Source: Prosthecobacter vanneervenii
GTDB taxonomy: Bacteria; Verrucomicrobiota; Verrucomicrobiia; Verrucomicrobiales; Verrucomicrobiaceae
Assembly: GCF_014203095.1 (NCBI RefSeq)
Contig: NZ_JACHIG010000001.1
Location: forward strand, 930,001 to 994,000
Length of the DNA stretch: 64,000 nt
Direction: 5' to 3'
The notes under the pieces were generated by a model. That model had not been told where the DNA came from and made no database searches. It was given only the letters and a program-made list of their open reading frames with translations. Both the position numbers and the translations under genes were made by a program. Below, piece by piece: positions 16,558-25,184 of the stretch (positions within the stretch are counted from its first letter, which is position 1; each line of letters opens with the position of its first letter).

Positions 16558-16682
16558 CTCTCCACCAACTCCGGTGCAGAGTTTAAGCCGGCCAGAAACT
16601 GAAACAGGCACGGCATTTGAAGCTCCGAGATTCAAGCCTCACAACTCACTCGACGGGTGCTGCGCCGCTTCCGATCCGAAGT

Positions 16683-16730
16683 ACACCGACAAAACCGACG
16701 AAACTAGGTTTCGTCAGTTTCGTCGGTGTG
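16683..16730. repeat. ACACCGACGAAAC palindromic repeat, copy 1
   Basis: The left arm ACACCGACAAAACCGACGAA and the right arm ending TTTCGTCGGTGT are inverted repeats of about 22 bp around a central CTAG-like spacer, with two mismatches. The same sequence recurs at 17377-17426, and a single arm at 17254-17277. Confidence 0.75.
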
Positions 16731-16970
16731 TTTTCCAGCAGTGAAAAATTTTCATTCAGTCAGCCAGCAGGCAGGAGGATGAATGAAGAAGCCTGCCCCA
16801 GAATACCCAAGACACTCCTAGCACACAGCCTGCTAACCTGAGGCGCTGCATATGACCTCATGTTATCTAGTGGTATTTTGATAACACATCATGAAGATGT
16901 CTCCATAGACTGACTGAAAACGCTGTGAGGCAATGCTACGAGAGTCATCGTACCTTCATGGCACAACCAT

Positions 16971-17057
16971 CTCATACCACGATGAGATGAAAGCGAGTCT
17001 GAAGGTGGAAGCACGAGCCGACGGAGGGGGATCATCTTGATCCCCCCCCACCTGCAG
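16971..17057. repeat. Dispersed intergenic repeat, copy B (partial)
   Basis: From CTCATACCACGATG to CACCTGCAG this matches the first half of 33990-34152 with few differences. It includes a perfect hairpin at 17026-17046 (GGGGGATCA, loop TCT, TGATCCCCC). The second half of the element seen in copies A and C is missing. Confidence 0.7.
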
Positions 17058-17253
17058 AGTGAATGTCTATGACATGAAAGAAGGGAGCCGATGTACTTTC
17101 ATGCCATCACATCCACAGGATGCTCTCTGAGAACCTCTTCCTTCCATGAGTTTTCTTCCTGTTCCGTGGGAATCCAATGATCCTGGAGGAATGCAGTGGC
17201 TGGCTTCCCTCATTCAGCGGGGCCGCTCACGAAAAAAATCTCACGCTCTAAAA

Positions 17254-17277
17254 CACACCGACGAAACTGACGAAACC
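17254..17277. repeat. ACACCGACGAAAC repeat, half copy
   Basis: A single arm, CACACCGACGAAACTGACGA plus AACC, follows an A-rich tract similar to that preceding the copy at 17377. The opposing arm is absent. Confidence 0.65.
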
Positions 17278-17376
17278 TCATGCCCCCCGCCAAAAGCGCA
17301 TTTTGCCTCTTTGAGAGCGCATCCCTGGCCGTAGCCAGCCCGGGCTCAGACCGCGAAAAAAAACTGCGCGCGCAAA

Positions 17377-17426
17377 ACACACTGACGAAACTGACGAAAC
17401 CTAGTTTTGTCGGTTTCGTCGGTGTG
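17377..17426. repeat. ACACCGACGAAAC palindromic repeat, copy 2
   Basis: The left arm CACACTGACGAAACTGACGA and the right arm GTTTTGTCGGTTTCGTCGGT flank CCTAG and form a near-perfect palindrome of about 50 bp. Relative to copy 1 the arms differ at a few sites, some changed on both sides. Confidence 0.7.
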
Positions 17427-17505
17427 CTTTCAGAGCCGTAAATGCAAAAACGGAGCCGCTGGGGGTCGTTGATGGCGGCTTACAACGGTTGACGCTCGCC
17501 GACGT

Positions 17506-20500
17506 TTGTTATCCAATCCCCACCAAACCACCGGAGGCCTCATCATTAAAAAGCGTCAATCACCGCCAAAGACCGTCAACAATCCTCCTTTGCTCTCCGA
17601 GCTGAGAAGGACAGGCCGTCAACATCCCCTTCCCCGCCTGCCCTTCCTCGCCGCGCTGCTGGCGCTTTCCGGCGCGTGCGCGCTGATCTACCAGATGGCG
17701 TGGCTGCGGGAGTTTCGGCTGATGTTTGGCGGGGCCACTCCGGCCACGGCGGCGGTGCTGGCCATCTTTATGGGAGCCATGGGCGCGGGCAGTGCCCTGT
17801 TTGGCCGGAAGGCGGAGGCTTCGTGCAATCCGCTGCGGCTTTATGCGCTGATCGAGCTGGGCGTGGGCGTGGCGGCGCTGCTGACACCGCTGCTACTCTG
17901 GCTGGTGCGTGCGCTGTATCTGAGCACCGGAGGGATCGCCGCGCTGGGAGTGGTGCCGGCCACGCTGCTGCAGCTTCTGCTCGCGACGGTGGTGCTGGCT
18001 CCGCCCTGCCTGCTGATGGGCGGCAGCCTGCCAGCGGCCTTTAAATGGGTGGAAACCGACCACGACGCGCAGCGCGGGAGCCTGGGCGTTCTCTATGGGG
18101 TGAACACCCTCGGCGCGCTGGCAGGCGTGCTGCTCAGCACCTTCTGGCTGCTGGAGCTGTGGGGCATCCGCGCCACGGTAAATGCGGCGGCATGCGTGAA
18201 CCTGCTGATTGGTGGTATTTCATGGTATGCGGCGCTCGGGGAGGATGGGAATGGAATGCCAGAAAGGGAGGAGGAGTATGAGGAAGAGGAGGAGGAAGAT
18301 TCCGCTCGTGCTTTGAAACGGAGATTTGTTTATGCAGCCGCAGGCATCACCGGATTCACCTTCTTCCTGGCGGAGCTGGTGTGGTTTCGCATCCTGGCGC
18401 CGCTGCTGGGCAGCTCGGTGTATGGCTTTGGGCTGATCCTCGCGCTGGCTCTGGCAGGCATCGGGCTGGGCGGGCTGCTATACCGCACGCTGTGGGCGGC
18501 ACGCCCCGGAGCGGTGACTCTTCCGTCACTGGCGCGGGTGGCGGCGTGGCAGGCGCTCTTTCTCGCGCTGCCTTGGGCGCTGGGAGATCGCATCGCGGTC
18601 TTTGCGGTGGATGTGAATCAACTTCGTGCGTTGGGCATGGCGGGGCAGATCACCGGCTGGACGCTGATCGCGGGGCTGCTGGTGCTGGGCCCCTCCGTGC
18701 TGGCAGGCGTGCAGTTTCCGCTGCTGGTGGGCCTGTTAGGTCGTGGCAGTCGCGATGCCGGGCGGCACACGGGTCTGGCCTATGCGGCGAACACGCTGGG
18801 CTCCATCGCAGGCTCGCTGGCAGGTGGCTTTGTGATGCTGCCGTGGCTCACCGCGCCGGGGGCGTGGCGGCTGGTTTTCCTGCTGACGCTGCTGCTCAGC
18901 GTGGGAGCGGCACTGCTGGGCGCACGCCTTGCCTCATGGCGTGCGTGGGCGCTGTGCGCTCTGCTTTGGCTGGGTGCTGGCGCGCTGATGCTGGGCGGCA
19001 CGGGGCCCACCGCCGCATGGCGGCACAAGCCCATCGGCTACGGCCGCGTGGAGGTGCTGCCGGGCTACATCAATGACCTGCACGCCTGGCTAAATGCCGC
19101 ACGCATGCGGGTGGCGCATGAATTTGAAGGCCGTGAGGCCAGCGTGGCCGCCGTGGCCAGTGACGACGGCTGGTGCCTCTACGTGAACGGCAAGAGCGAC
19201 GGCTCCGCCTTTGGCGATGCCGACACGCAGGTGATGCAGGGGCTCGTCCCCGCGCTGCTGCATGCCGCGCCGCACAGCGCCTTTGTGGTGGGCCTGGGCA
19301 CCGGCACCACCGCTGGCTGGGTGGCCGATGTGCCGGAGATGCAGCAGGTGGATGTGGTGGAGCTGGAGCCCGCCATGACCACGCTGGCTCGTGATCACTT
19401 TGCCCCGGTGAACCGTGATGTGCTGGACAAGAAAAACGTGCGCCTCATCCCCGGCGATGCCCGCGAGGCGCTGCTGGCTGCAGGCCGCAAATACGATCTG
19501 GTCATCTCAGAGCCGTCTAACCCCTACCGCGCCGGAGTCTCCACGCTCTTCACCCAGGAGTTCTACGCCGCCGCCAGGGCGCGGCTGAATGAGCGCGGGC
19601 TCTTTGCCCAGTGGGTGCAGGGGTATGAGGTGGACTCGCAGGCCATCCGCCAGGTGTATGCCACGCTATGCTCTGTCTTTCCGCATGTGGAGACGTGGGT
19701 CTCAGGGCCCAACGACCTGCTCTTCATCGGGCATCTGGTGGCACCAGATTATACCATGAACCATTTGCGCGCACGCATGGCGCTGCCGCTCTTCACCGAG
19801 GCGCTGCGCCGCGTGTGGCTCACGGACAGCATCGAGGGCGTGCTGGCGCGGCATCTGGCCACGCCGGACTTTGCCCGCAAGCTGCTGCAAACCCGCCCCG
19901 CCACCGTGAACACGGATGACCGCAACCTGCTCGAGTATGGCTTTGCCCGCGCGCTGTCCCAGGAGGGCGGGTTCAACACCACGCAGGTGCTGGCGCAGGC
20001 CATTCAAGACAGCACGGATGTGCCCGCGCATCTCGCCGCGCAGGTGGACCGCACACGCCTGACCTACGAGCGCCAGCGCATGCTCTCGGCAGACCAGTCC
20101 AGTTTCTCGTTGATGGATGAGCTGGAGGGCGATGATGCACGCCGCGCCCATGCCTGCGCCGCCTACACTATGGGTCGGCACGACCACGCCTTGGCCGCAT
20201 GGACGGGCCCCGCCACCAGCCCCTACGAGCAGCTCATGCTGCTGGAGTGCGCCGCGCAGGCAGGCACGGAGGAGCAGTTCCGCCCGCTGCATGAGGCCGT
20301 GAAAAAAGACTGGCCTGCCGATGCGCATCTGGCCGCTGCGGTGTTCGCCTATCGCCAGGGCTCCGCCGATGATGCCGCTGCGGAGCTGATGCAGGGCTTT
20401 GCAGCGCTGCGCAGCCAGGTGTGGGTGCGCCCGCCGCTGGTGCGCGCCGCACTGGCGCTGGTGCCGCCGCTGGTGGCGGACAATCACGATCTGGCGCGCG

Positions 20501-20784
20501 AATTCCTGCCGCTGCTGCAAAAGCCCATTCCCGGCGGCCTGATGGAGCCGCTGCGCGTGAACACGCTGCTGGGCATCAGCTCGCCGCTGAGCCCCGCGCA
20601 GCAGGTGGAGGTGATGTCCCTTTTTGAACCGCACCCGCCCTGGCGTCTGGAGTTTCTGCAATTCCGCCTGGAAACCTACCGCGCCGCCGGCCACCCACGC
20701 GCCGCGCAGGCCGAGCATGATGTGGCGGAGTTTCTCAAGCACGAAAGCCGCCCGCTGGATGAAGCACGGCCCGAGGCGCGTTGA
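17506..20784 (+). CDS. Fused multi-span membrane / spermidine-synthase-like protein with C-terminal helical domain
   Basis: The 1092-aa protein has three parts. Residues about 45-510 hold many hydrophobic helices of a transporter-like membrane domain (FLAALLALSGACALIYQMAW, LAIFMGAMGAGSALFGRKAE). Residues about 580-770 form a spermidine-synthase-like Rossmann fold with VVGLGTGTTAGW, VDVVELEPAM and LVISEPSNPYRAG. The rest is helical and TPR-like. Canonical SpeE has a catalytic Asp in the ISDSTDP-type motif; here it reads ISEPSNP, so polyamine synthesis is doubtful. The start is uncertain: 17506 is TTG, another TTG is at 17590, and the first ATG is inside the first helix. The peroxidase gene follows after 7 bp. 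Confidence 0.75.
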   Translation: MLSNPHQTTGGLIIKKRQSPPKTVNNPPLLSELRRTGRQHPLPRLPFLAALLALSGACALIYQMAWLREFRLMFGGATPATAAVLAIFMGAMGAGSALFGRKAEASCNPLRLYALIELGVGVAALLTPLLLWLVRALYLSTGGIAALGVVPATLLQLLLATVVLAPPCLLMGGSLPAAFKWVETDHDAQRGSLGVLYGVNTLGALAGVLLSTFWLLELWGIRATVNAAACVNLLIGGISWYAALGEDGNGMPEREEEYEEEEEEDSARALKRRFVYAAAGITGFTFFLAELVWFRILAPLLGSSVYGFGLILALALAGIGLGGLLYRTLWAARPGAVTLPSLARVAAWQALFLALPWALGDRIAVFAVDVNQLRALGMAGQITGWTLIAGLLVLGPSVLAGVQFPLLVGLLGRGSRDAGRHTGLAYAANTLGSIAGSLAGGFVMLPWLTAPGAWRLVFLLTLLLSVGAALLGARLASWRAWALCALLWLGAGALMLGGTGPTAAWRHKPIGYGRVEVLPGYINDLHAWLNAARMRVAHEFEGREASVAAVASDDGWCLYVNGKSDGSAFGDADTQVMQGLVPALLHAAPHSAFVVGLGTGTTAGWVADVPEMQQVDVVELEPAMTTLARDHFAPVNRDVLDKKNVRLIPGDAREALLAAGRKYDLVISEPSNPYRAGVSTLFTQEFYAAARARLNERGLFAQWVQGYEVDSQAIRQVYATLCSVFPHVETWVSGPNDLLFIGHLVAPDYTMNHLRARMALPLFTEALRRVWLTDSIEGVLARHLATPDFARKLLQTRPATVNTDDRNLLEYGFARALSQEGGFNTTQVLAQAIQDSTDVPAHLAAQVDRTRLTYERQRMLSADQSSFSLMDELEGDDARRAHACAAYTMGRHDHALAAWTGPATSPYEQLMLLECAAQAGTEEQFRPLHEAVKKDWPADAHLAAAVFAYRQGSADDAAAELMQGFAALRSQVWVRPPLVRAALALVPPLVADNHDLAREFLPLLQKPIPGGLMEPLRVNTLLGISSPLSPAQQVEVMSLFEPHPPWRLEFLQFRLETYRAAGHPRAAQAEHDVAEFLKHESRPLDEARPEAR

Positions 20785-20791
20785 AGTACCC

Positions 20792-21868
20792 ATGCTCCCC
20801 ACCCTGCTCGTCATCCTGGCCACCGCCGCTGCGGAGCCTCTGCCGGACACCCGGTTGGAGGCGCTGCCGCAGAGTGCGGCGCTGCCGGGAGACACACCCG
20901 CGCAGGTGGCGCTGGGGCGGCTGCTGTTTTTTGACCCCATCCTCTCCGCCACGCGCACGGTGGCCTGCGCCACCTGCCACAGCCCGCAGCATGGCTGGGC
21001 GGACGCACGCCCCACACCGCTGGGGGTGAATGCCAGCGGCATCGGCCCGGCACGCAGGCTTGTCGCGGGTGGTGCCTTTCTGCCGCTCACCCGCAACACA
21101 CCCACGATCCTGAACACCGCCTTCAACGGCATTGCCATCGGCAAGCCCTATGATCCCACGCAGGCCCCCATGTTTTGGGACAACCGCATGCGCAGTCTCG
21201 AGGCGCAGGTGCTGGGGCCCATCCGCCAGCGTGAGGAGATGCGCGGAGATGCGTGCAGCGAGGCCGAGGCTGTGCCCGCGATGGTGGAGAGGCTGAGCAC
21301 CATACCGGAGTATGTGCGTCTTTTTGGCGGAAAGATCACCGCTGCGAAAGTGACACAGGCCATCGCCGCCTATGAGCGCACGCTTATCACACCAGACACG
21401 CCATTTGACCGCTTCATGCGTGGCGACAAGACCGCGATGACTCCCGTGCAGCAGCAGGGCATGGCCGCCTTTCAGAGAGCCGGCTGCGCGCTGTGTCACA
21501 ATGGTCCCATGCTCTCCGACTACAAGCTGCATGCCATCGGCCTCACGGACAATGCAACGAACCGCAGCGAATTCCGCACCCCCACGCTGCGCAATCTCGC
21601 ACACACCGCCCCCTACATGCACCACGGCGGCAGCTCCACGCTGGATGAGGTGCTGCTCTTTTACGACCGCCTCATGGATCAGGCTGCCGAGACTCTGGAA
21701 GGTGCCGACACCGCCACCCAGCCCGCCCTCGATCCCCTGCTCCGCCACATGAACCTGCTGCCGGAAGATCACGCGCTGATCAAAGCGTTTCTCGACGCGC
21801 TCAATAGTGATGACTATGACAAGACTGCGCCGGAGAAAGTGCCGAGTGGGCTGCCCATTCCGAGGTAG
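20792..21868 (+). CDS. Di-haem cytochrome c peroxidase / MauG-family protein
   Basis: This 358-aa exported protein has a short signal peptide and two CxxCH haem sites: CATCH at residues 59-63 and CALCH at 232-236. The family segments LGRLLFFDPILSATRTVACA, RNTPTILNTAFN, FWDNRMRSLEAQ and RTPTLRNLAHTAPYMHHG match the CCP/MauG superfamily, including the distal Met/His region before the C-terminus. It would reduce periplasmic peroxide or oxidise a protein substrate. It lies 7 bp after the spermidine-synthase-like gene and is probably co-transcribed. The TAG stop falls inside the first arm of a long inverted repeat. Confidence 0.88.
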   Translation: MLPTLLVILATAAAEPLPDTRLEALPQSAALPGDTPAQVALGRLLFFDPILSATRTVACATCHSPQHGWADARPTPLGVNASGIGPARRLVAGGAFLPLTRNTPTILNTAFNGIAIGKPYDPTQAPMFWDNRMRSLEAQVLGPIRQREEMRGDACSEAEAVPAMVERLSTIPEYVRLFGGKITAAKVTQAIAAYERTLITPDTPFDRFMRGDKTAMTPVQQQGMAAFQRAGCALCHNGPMLSDYKLHAIGLTDNATNRSEFRTPTLRNLAHTAPYMHHGGSSTLDEVLLFYDRLMDQAAETLEGADTATQPALDPLLRHMNLLPEDHALIKAFLDALNSDDYDKTAPEKVPSGLPIPR

Positions 21869-21929
21869 CGCGGGCAATCCTGCCCGCTTTCGAGCGCTTT
21901 CGGATCACGGGCAGGATTGCCCGTTCTAC
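21865..21929. repeat. Long inverted repeat starting at the peroxidase stop codon
   Basis: GTAGCGCGGGCAATCCTGCC continuing to CG (21865-21886) is the inverse of CGGGCAGGATTGCCCG-TTCTAC (21908-21929), with two mismatches over 22 bp. Each arm contains its own CGGGCA...TGCCCG hairpin. The stop codon TAG (21866-21868) lies in the left arm. It may serve as a terminator-like structure or be an inserted palindromic element. Confidence 0.65.
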
Positions 21930-21950
21930 TGCGCGCTGGCTCAGCGCGAG

Positions 21951-22068
21951 GTAGGGCGCTTGGTCCTCCAAGCGCCGTCGTTCGCAGGCTGATGGGCTTC
22001 GCTGCCGCACATCTGCATTGAGCCTGTTCAAGACCTCGCTCGGCGGGCTGGGGACAGCCCTCCCTACC
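21951..22068. repeat. GTAGGG-type palindromic repeat element, copy 1
   Basis: The element opens with GTAGGGCGCTTGGTCCTCCA and closes with GGGACAGCCCTCCCTACC, giving inverted ends GTAGGG/CCCTAC. It has two perfect hairpins: GGCGCTTGG-TCCT-CCAAGCGCC (21955-21976) and GGGCTG-GGGA-CAGCCC (22045-22060). Both recur in copy 2 at 23758-23916 in the same orientation. Confidence 0.7.
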
Positions 22069-22085
22069 CTGCCAGCCTGCGCCCC

Positions 22086-23657
22086 TCACCATGCATCCGT
22101 CCGGAACGGCTGCGCGGGCAGGCCGTCTTGATTGAAGAGATTGGCCCACTGGAAGGCATTGCTCCAGGCATAGCGCACGGCGGCGGGCTGGGGCACGTCT
22201 TTGCTGGAGACGATCACGCTGTCGCCCTCGATCACGGCATCGGCCCACACAAATTTCTTGTCAGCTCCGGCGATGGAAAAGCCCTGCAGCTTGTCACCGT
22301 TTTTGAAGGCGAGTCCTTTGCCGCTGTGCTTGAACTTCAGCGTCACCTTGCCGCCACTGATGCTATGCGAGGCCAGCTGCGGGCCGAGGTATTCATTGCC
22401 CCTGTCATACGCCACGGCCAGCGCCACCTGCACCGCACGCGCGCCGTAGCCGGACTTATTCGGCGGGTGGATGCCATTGCCCAGATCACTGCTGATGACC
22501 ATGTGCGTGTTCTTGTACTTCATGATCTGCTCAAAGGCCACGTGCGAGTACTCCTTGTCCGGATTGTTGGGGATGGTCTTGGGCAGCGGGGCGAATTTTT
22601 CTGCGAGCCGGTTCATCGGCTGCGTGTAGTCATAGGCGCAGCCGCCGCCGCTGGGCTTTTCCACATAGAGCCAGGGGAAGTCGCCCTGCCCCCAGGCCTT
22701 GCGCCAGCCGCCGATCAGCGCGCCCATGAGCGTGACCTGATCCACACCGGCGATGTTGGTGCGGCTCTCGCCCTGATCCCACAGCACGCCTTTGATGCCG
22801 TAGCCTACATACGGGCGGATGAACTGCTCAAAGAGCTGGCCCACCTTGCCGAAATTGGGTTCACCAGCTTTGCCCACAGGCTGGGGTCCACGCGGTGGGC
22901 GGGTGGGTTCCTTGCCCTCTTTTTTCGCGGCCTCGGCCTGCTTCTTCCACGCGGCCAGCTCGACATCCCACTTGGCTTTTTCCACGGTGTATTTGGCCAT
23001 CAGCTCGTCATACTTGTAGGTCGGAGCAAAGGCTTTCACCGCCTCCGCGCAGGCGGCGTCGCTGCGATACATGTCCTCGCTCAGCCAGAAGCCGGAGGGC
23101 GTGCCGCCCACTGCACCCACCATGAGGCCCACGGGCACGTTCAGCTCTTTCTGCAATGGGAAGCCAAAGGAGAACAGCAGCGCGCTGAATTTCACATTCG
23201 TCTCCGGCGTGGCCTGCTCCCAGGTGGCAGTGGGGTCCTTGCGCAGCAGGCGCAGGTGCGGGTAGCTCTGCTTGGAGGCGGCATCCAGAACGGGGTCATC
23301 CTTGGTGTAGCTGCTCACCGTCATGTCCATGTTGGACTGGCCGGAGCCCACCCACACATCTCCCACCAGCACGTCTTCGATCTTCTTGTCTCCAATGATG
23401 AGCGTGCGCGGCTCGGTGCTGGCCTGCAGGGCCTCCAGCTTTACGCTCCAGGCACCTTTGTCATCCGCCGTGGCCGTCTTGCTCTGTCCGGCAAAGGAGA
23501 CTGTGACCTTCTCACCCGGTGCCGCCGTGCCCCACACGGGCACCGCCATGCCACGCTGCAGCACCATGTGTGGCGTGAAGACCTTGGATAGCTTCACCTC
23601 GGCCTGAAGGGCGGAGGCAAACAGAAGCAGGGAGACGCAGGCGAAGGAAAGTTTCAT
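22086..23657 (-). CDS. Secreted sialate O-acetylesterase
   Basis: This 523-aa protein has a signal peptide (KLSFACVSLLLFASALQA) and an N-terminal beta domain (LSKVFTPHMVLQRGMAVPVW). The SGNH-type esterase core shows GQSNM (residues 106-110, nucleophile Ser), PVGLMVGAVGGTPSGFWLSE, VLWDQGESRTNIAG and a late HPPNKSGYGARAVQVAL segment. This matches bacterial sialate 9-O-acetylesterases, which remove O-acetyl groups from sialic acids or acetylated plant glycans. The start at 23657 places the signal peptide first; an upstream in-frame extension reads into repeat sequence. Copies of the GTAGGG element flank the gene on both sides. Confidence 0.88.
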   Translation of the reverse strand: MKLSFACVSLLLFASALQAEVKLSKVFTPHMVLQRGMAVPVWGTAAPGEKVTVSFAGQSKTATADDKGAWSVKLEALQASTEPRTLIIGDKKIEDVLVGDVWVGSGQSNMDMTVSSYTKDDPVLDAASKQSYPHLRLLRKDPTATWEQATPETNVKFSALLFSFGFPLQKELNVPVGLMVGAVGGTPSGFWLSEDMYRSDAACAEAVKAFAPTYKYDELMAKYTVEKAKWDVELAAWKKQAEAAKKEGKEPTRPPRGPQPVGKAGEPNFGKVGQLFEQFIRPYVGYGIKGVLWDQGESRTNIAGVDQVTLMGALIGGWRKAWGQGDFPWLYVEKPSGGGCAYDYTQPMNRLAEKFAPLPKTIPNNPDKEYSHVAFEQIMKYKNTHMVISSDLGNGIHPPNKSGYGARAVQVALAVAYDRGNEYLGPQLASHSISGGKVTLKFKHSGKGLAFKNGDKLQGFSIAGADKKFVWADAVIEGDSVIVSSKDVPQPAAVRYAWSNAFQWANLFNQDGLPAQPFRTDAW

Positions 23658-23757
23658 GAGATGTGGCAAGGCTATACGAACCGAAGCGCGCGATCTAGCG
23701 CCAGCGCGGAAGATGGAGGATAGGATTCTCGCGCTGGGCGTGCGCATGCCCTGGGCA

Positions 23758-23916
23758 GGTAGGGCGGCTGGTCCTCCAGCCGCCGTTGCCCAGCGTGCTG
23801 TGAAATACCAAGTAGGACAACCAGCCGTCGCAGGACATTGCAAACTCCGCTGCTACGACTCATGATTCGCACACGCTTGCCCCTCACTCGGAGGGCTGAG
23901 GACAGCCCTCCCTACC
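23758..23916. repeat. GTAGGG-type palindromic repeat element, copy 2
   Basis: The element opens with GGTAGGGCGGCTGGTCCTCC and ends with GAGGACAGCCCTCCCTACC. The first hairpin, GGCGGCTGG-TCCT-CCAGCCGCC (23763-23784), differs from copy 1 at two paired positions, both compensated. The last hairpin is AGGGCTG-AGGA-CAGCCCT (23892-23909). The interior differs from copy 1 and is longer. Confidence 0.7.
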
Positions 23917-24792
23917 TCAGAAGCGCCACGCGAGGATGCGGCTTTTCTTCTGGCCCTGTGCCATGTCGATGATGCGCACCTCGGCCGCCTGGGCCTGGCG
24001 CAATGTTTTTTGAAGCGGTGCCAGGTGATCGCTTTTCGACACCAGCGTGGTGAACCATCCGCACTGCGTGGCGAACTCCGTGCTCTCCGCGATCATGCGG
24101 CGGATGAACGCCAGCTCCCCGCCCGGGCACCAGAGCTCGTTGGCCTTGCCGCCGAAATTCAGCGCGCTGCTTTTCTGCCCGAGGTTGCGCTGTTTCCGCT
24201 GCGTGCCTGCCGCCGCCTCGGCTGCGGAGGTGTGGAAAGGCGGATTGCACATGGTGAGATGAAAGCGCTCGCCTTTCTGAATGATGCCCTGAAAACAATG
24301 CTGCGCCGACTTCTGCAAACGGCAGTCAATAAAGCCCGCCACAACCGGATTTGCCGCCACCATCTTGCGCGCCCAGCGCCAGGAGGCGGCGTCCACCTCC
24401 GCGCCCACAAAGCTCCAGCCGTACGCGCATGCGCCGAGGATCGGGTAGATGCAGCTCGCGCCGGTGCCGATGTCCAGCACGCGCACGTCTGCACCACGCA
24501 GCACGCCGATGAGATCCGCCAGATGATGAATGTAGTCGCAACGCCCCGGAATGGGCGGGCACAAGCAGCCGGGCGGGATGTCCCACTGCTCCACGCCATA
24601 GGCCTGCCGCAGCAGCGCCTCATTCAGCGCCTTCACCGCCTGCGGGTCGGCATAGTCGATGCTGTCGCTGCCATACGCATTCGGCTTCACAAACACCGCC
24701 AGCGCCGGGCTGCACGCGATGAGCTGGGGGAAGTCGTAGCGCGTATTGAAGCGGTTGCGCGGATGTAGTCCCGCTTTGGTGGCGTGGTTCAT
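23917..24792 (-). CDS. rlmF: 23S rRNA (adenine-N6)-methyltransferase RlmF
   Basis: This 291-aa enzyme fits RlmF, which methylates A1618 of 23S rRNA in the E. coli numbering. The N-terminus KAGLHPRNRFNTRYDFPQLI is characteristic, as is CLCPPIPGRCDYIHHLADLI near residues 76-95. The SAM-binding motif is VLDIGTGASCIYP (105-117) and the catalytic motif IV is NPPFHTS (183-189). The C-terminus has WFTTLVSKSDHLAPL. It is a single gene whose end abuts a GTAGGG repeat copy. Confidence 0.93.
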   Translation of the reverse strand: MNHATKAGLHPRNRFNTRYDFPQLIACSPALAVFVKPNAYGSDSIDYADPQAVKALNEALLRQAYGVEQWDIPPGCLCPPIPGRCDYIHHLADLIGVLRGADVRVLDIGTGASCIYPILGACAYGWSFVGAEVDAASWRWARKMVAANPVVAGFIDCRLQKSAQHCFQGIIQKGERFHLTMCNPPFHTSAAEAAAGTQRKQRNLGQKSSALNFGGKANELWCPGGELAFIRRMIAESTEFATQCGWFTTLVSKSDHLAPLQKTLRQAQAAEVRIIDMAQGQKKSRILAWRF

Positions 24793-24809
24793 GTCAGCAG
24801 AATGCAGAT

Positions 24810-24904
24810 GGCCGCAAAGAGCCGCAAAAAAAGCAAAAAAGACGGGGATCAGAGACAGGATTTCCCATGCTGATTTCTTGAGTTTTTTGTGCCTTTTTGC
24901 GGCC
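24810..24904. repeat. Imperfect inverted repeat with A/T tracts
   Basis: GGCCGCAAAGAGCCGCAAAA (from 24810) is inverted as TTTTTTGTGCCTTTTTGCGG at 24883-24902, followed by CC. About 22 bp per arm pair with a few mismatches. It lies between rlmF and the following small gene and could act as a terminator for the small minus-strand gene at 24915. Confidence 0.45.
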
Positions 24905-24914
24905 GGTCACCTGC

Positions 24915-25184
24915 TCACCGGCCCCCTCCCGGTGGCGTGCGGTGCTCGCCAAAGTATTTCTCACTGCGGTAGCGAAGCCACACGCGCAGCACCTGCGGCA
25001 CCTTGTCACGCTCGGTCTCGCTCAAAGTCTCATAAAGCGCCATCGCCTTCTCCCGCTCGCCCCGGCAGGCGCGGTTGTTGTGCGCATCCCAGTAGCTGCG
25101 CGCCACGCGGATGCGCCGGCACACCTCTTTGATGAGGGCGGCACCACTGAGCGGCTTGTCGCTGGGTTTCTTTTTGGCGGGCAT
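24915..25184 (-). CDS. Small basic hypothetical protein
   Basis: This 89-aa soluble protein begins PAKKKPSDKPLSGAALIKEV and has two amphipathic helices (IKEVCRRIRVARSYWDAHNN and EREKAMALYETLSETERDKV) followed by PQVLRVWLRYRSEKYFGEHR. It has many Arg and Lys residues and no membrane segment. I do not recognise a family. The coding pattern and a sensible ATG at 25184 suggest a real gene. It is divergent from scpA, with 131 bp between. Confidence 0.5.
   Translation of the reverse strand: MPAKKKPSDKPLSGAALIKEVCRRIRVARSYWDAHNNRACRGEREKAMALYETLSETERDKVPQVLRVWLRYRSEKYFGEHRTPPGGGR

Larger units (their letters stand above)
16558..17505. other. Repeat-filled non-coding region
   Basis: Nearly 950 bp without a credible gene. 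It contains two full copies and one half copy of an ACACCGACGAAAC palindromic repeat, a partial copy of the dispersed repeat also found at 10190 and 33990, and a small inverted repeat TGTTATC/GATAACA near 16863-16888. Short open frames here show no family similarity and consist largely of repeat sequence. Confidence 0.6.

Noticed and set aside
16683-17426. CRISPR array near tRNA-Glu
   Set aside because: Repeats are palindromic, irregularly spaced by hundreds of bases, and there are no cas genes.
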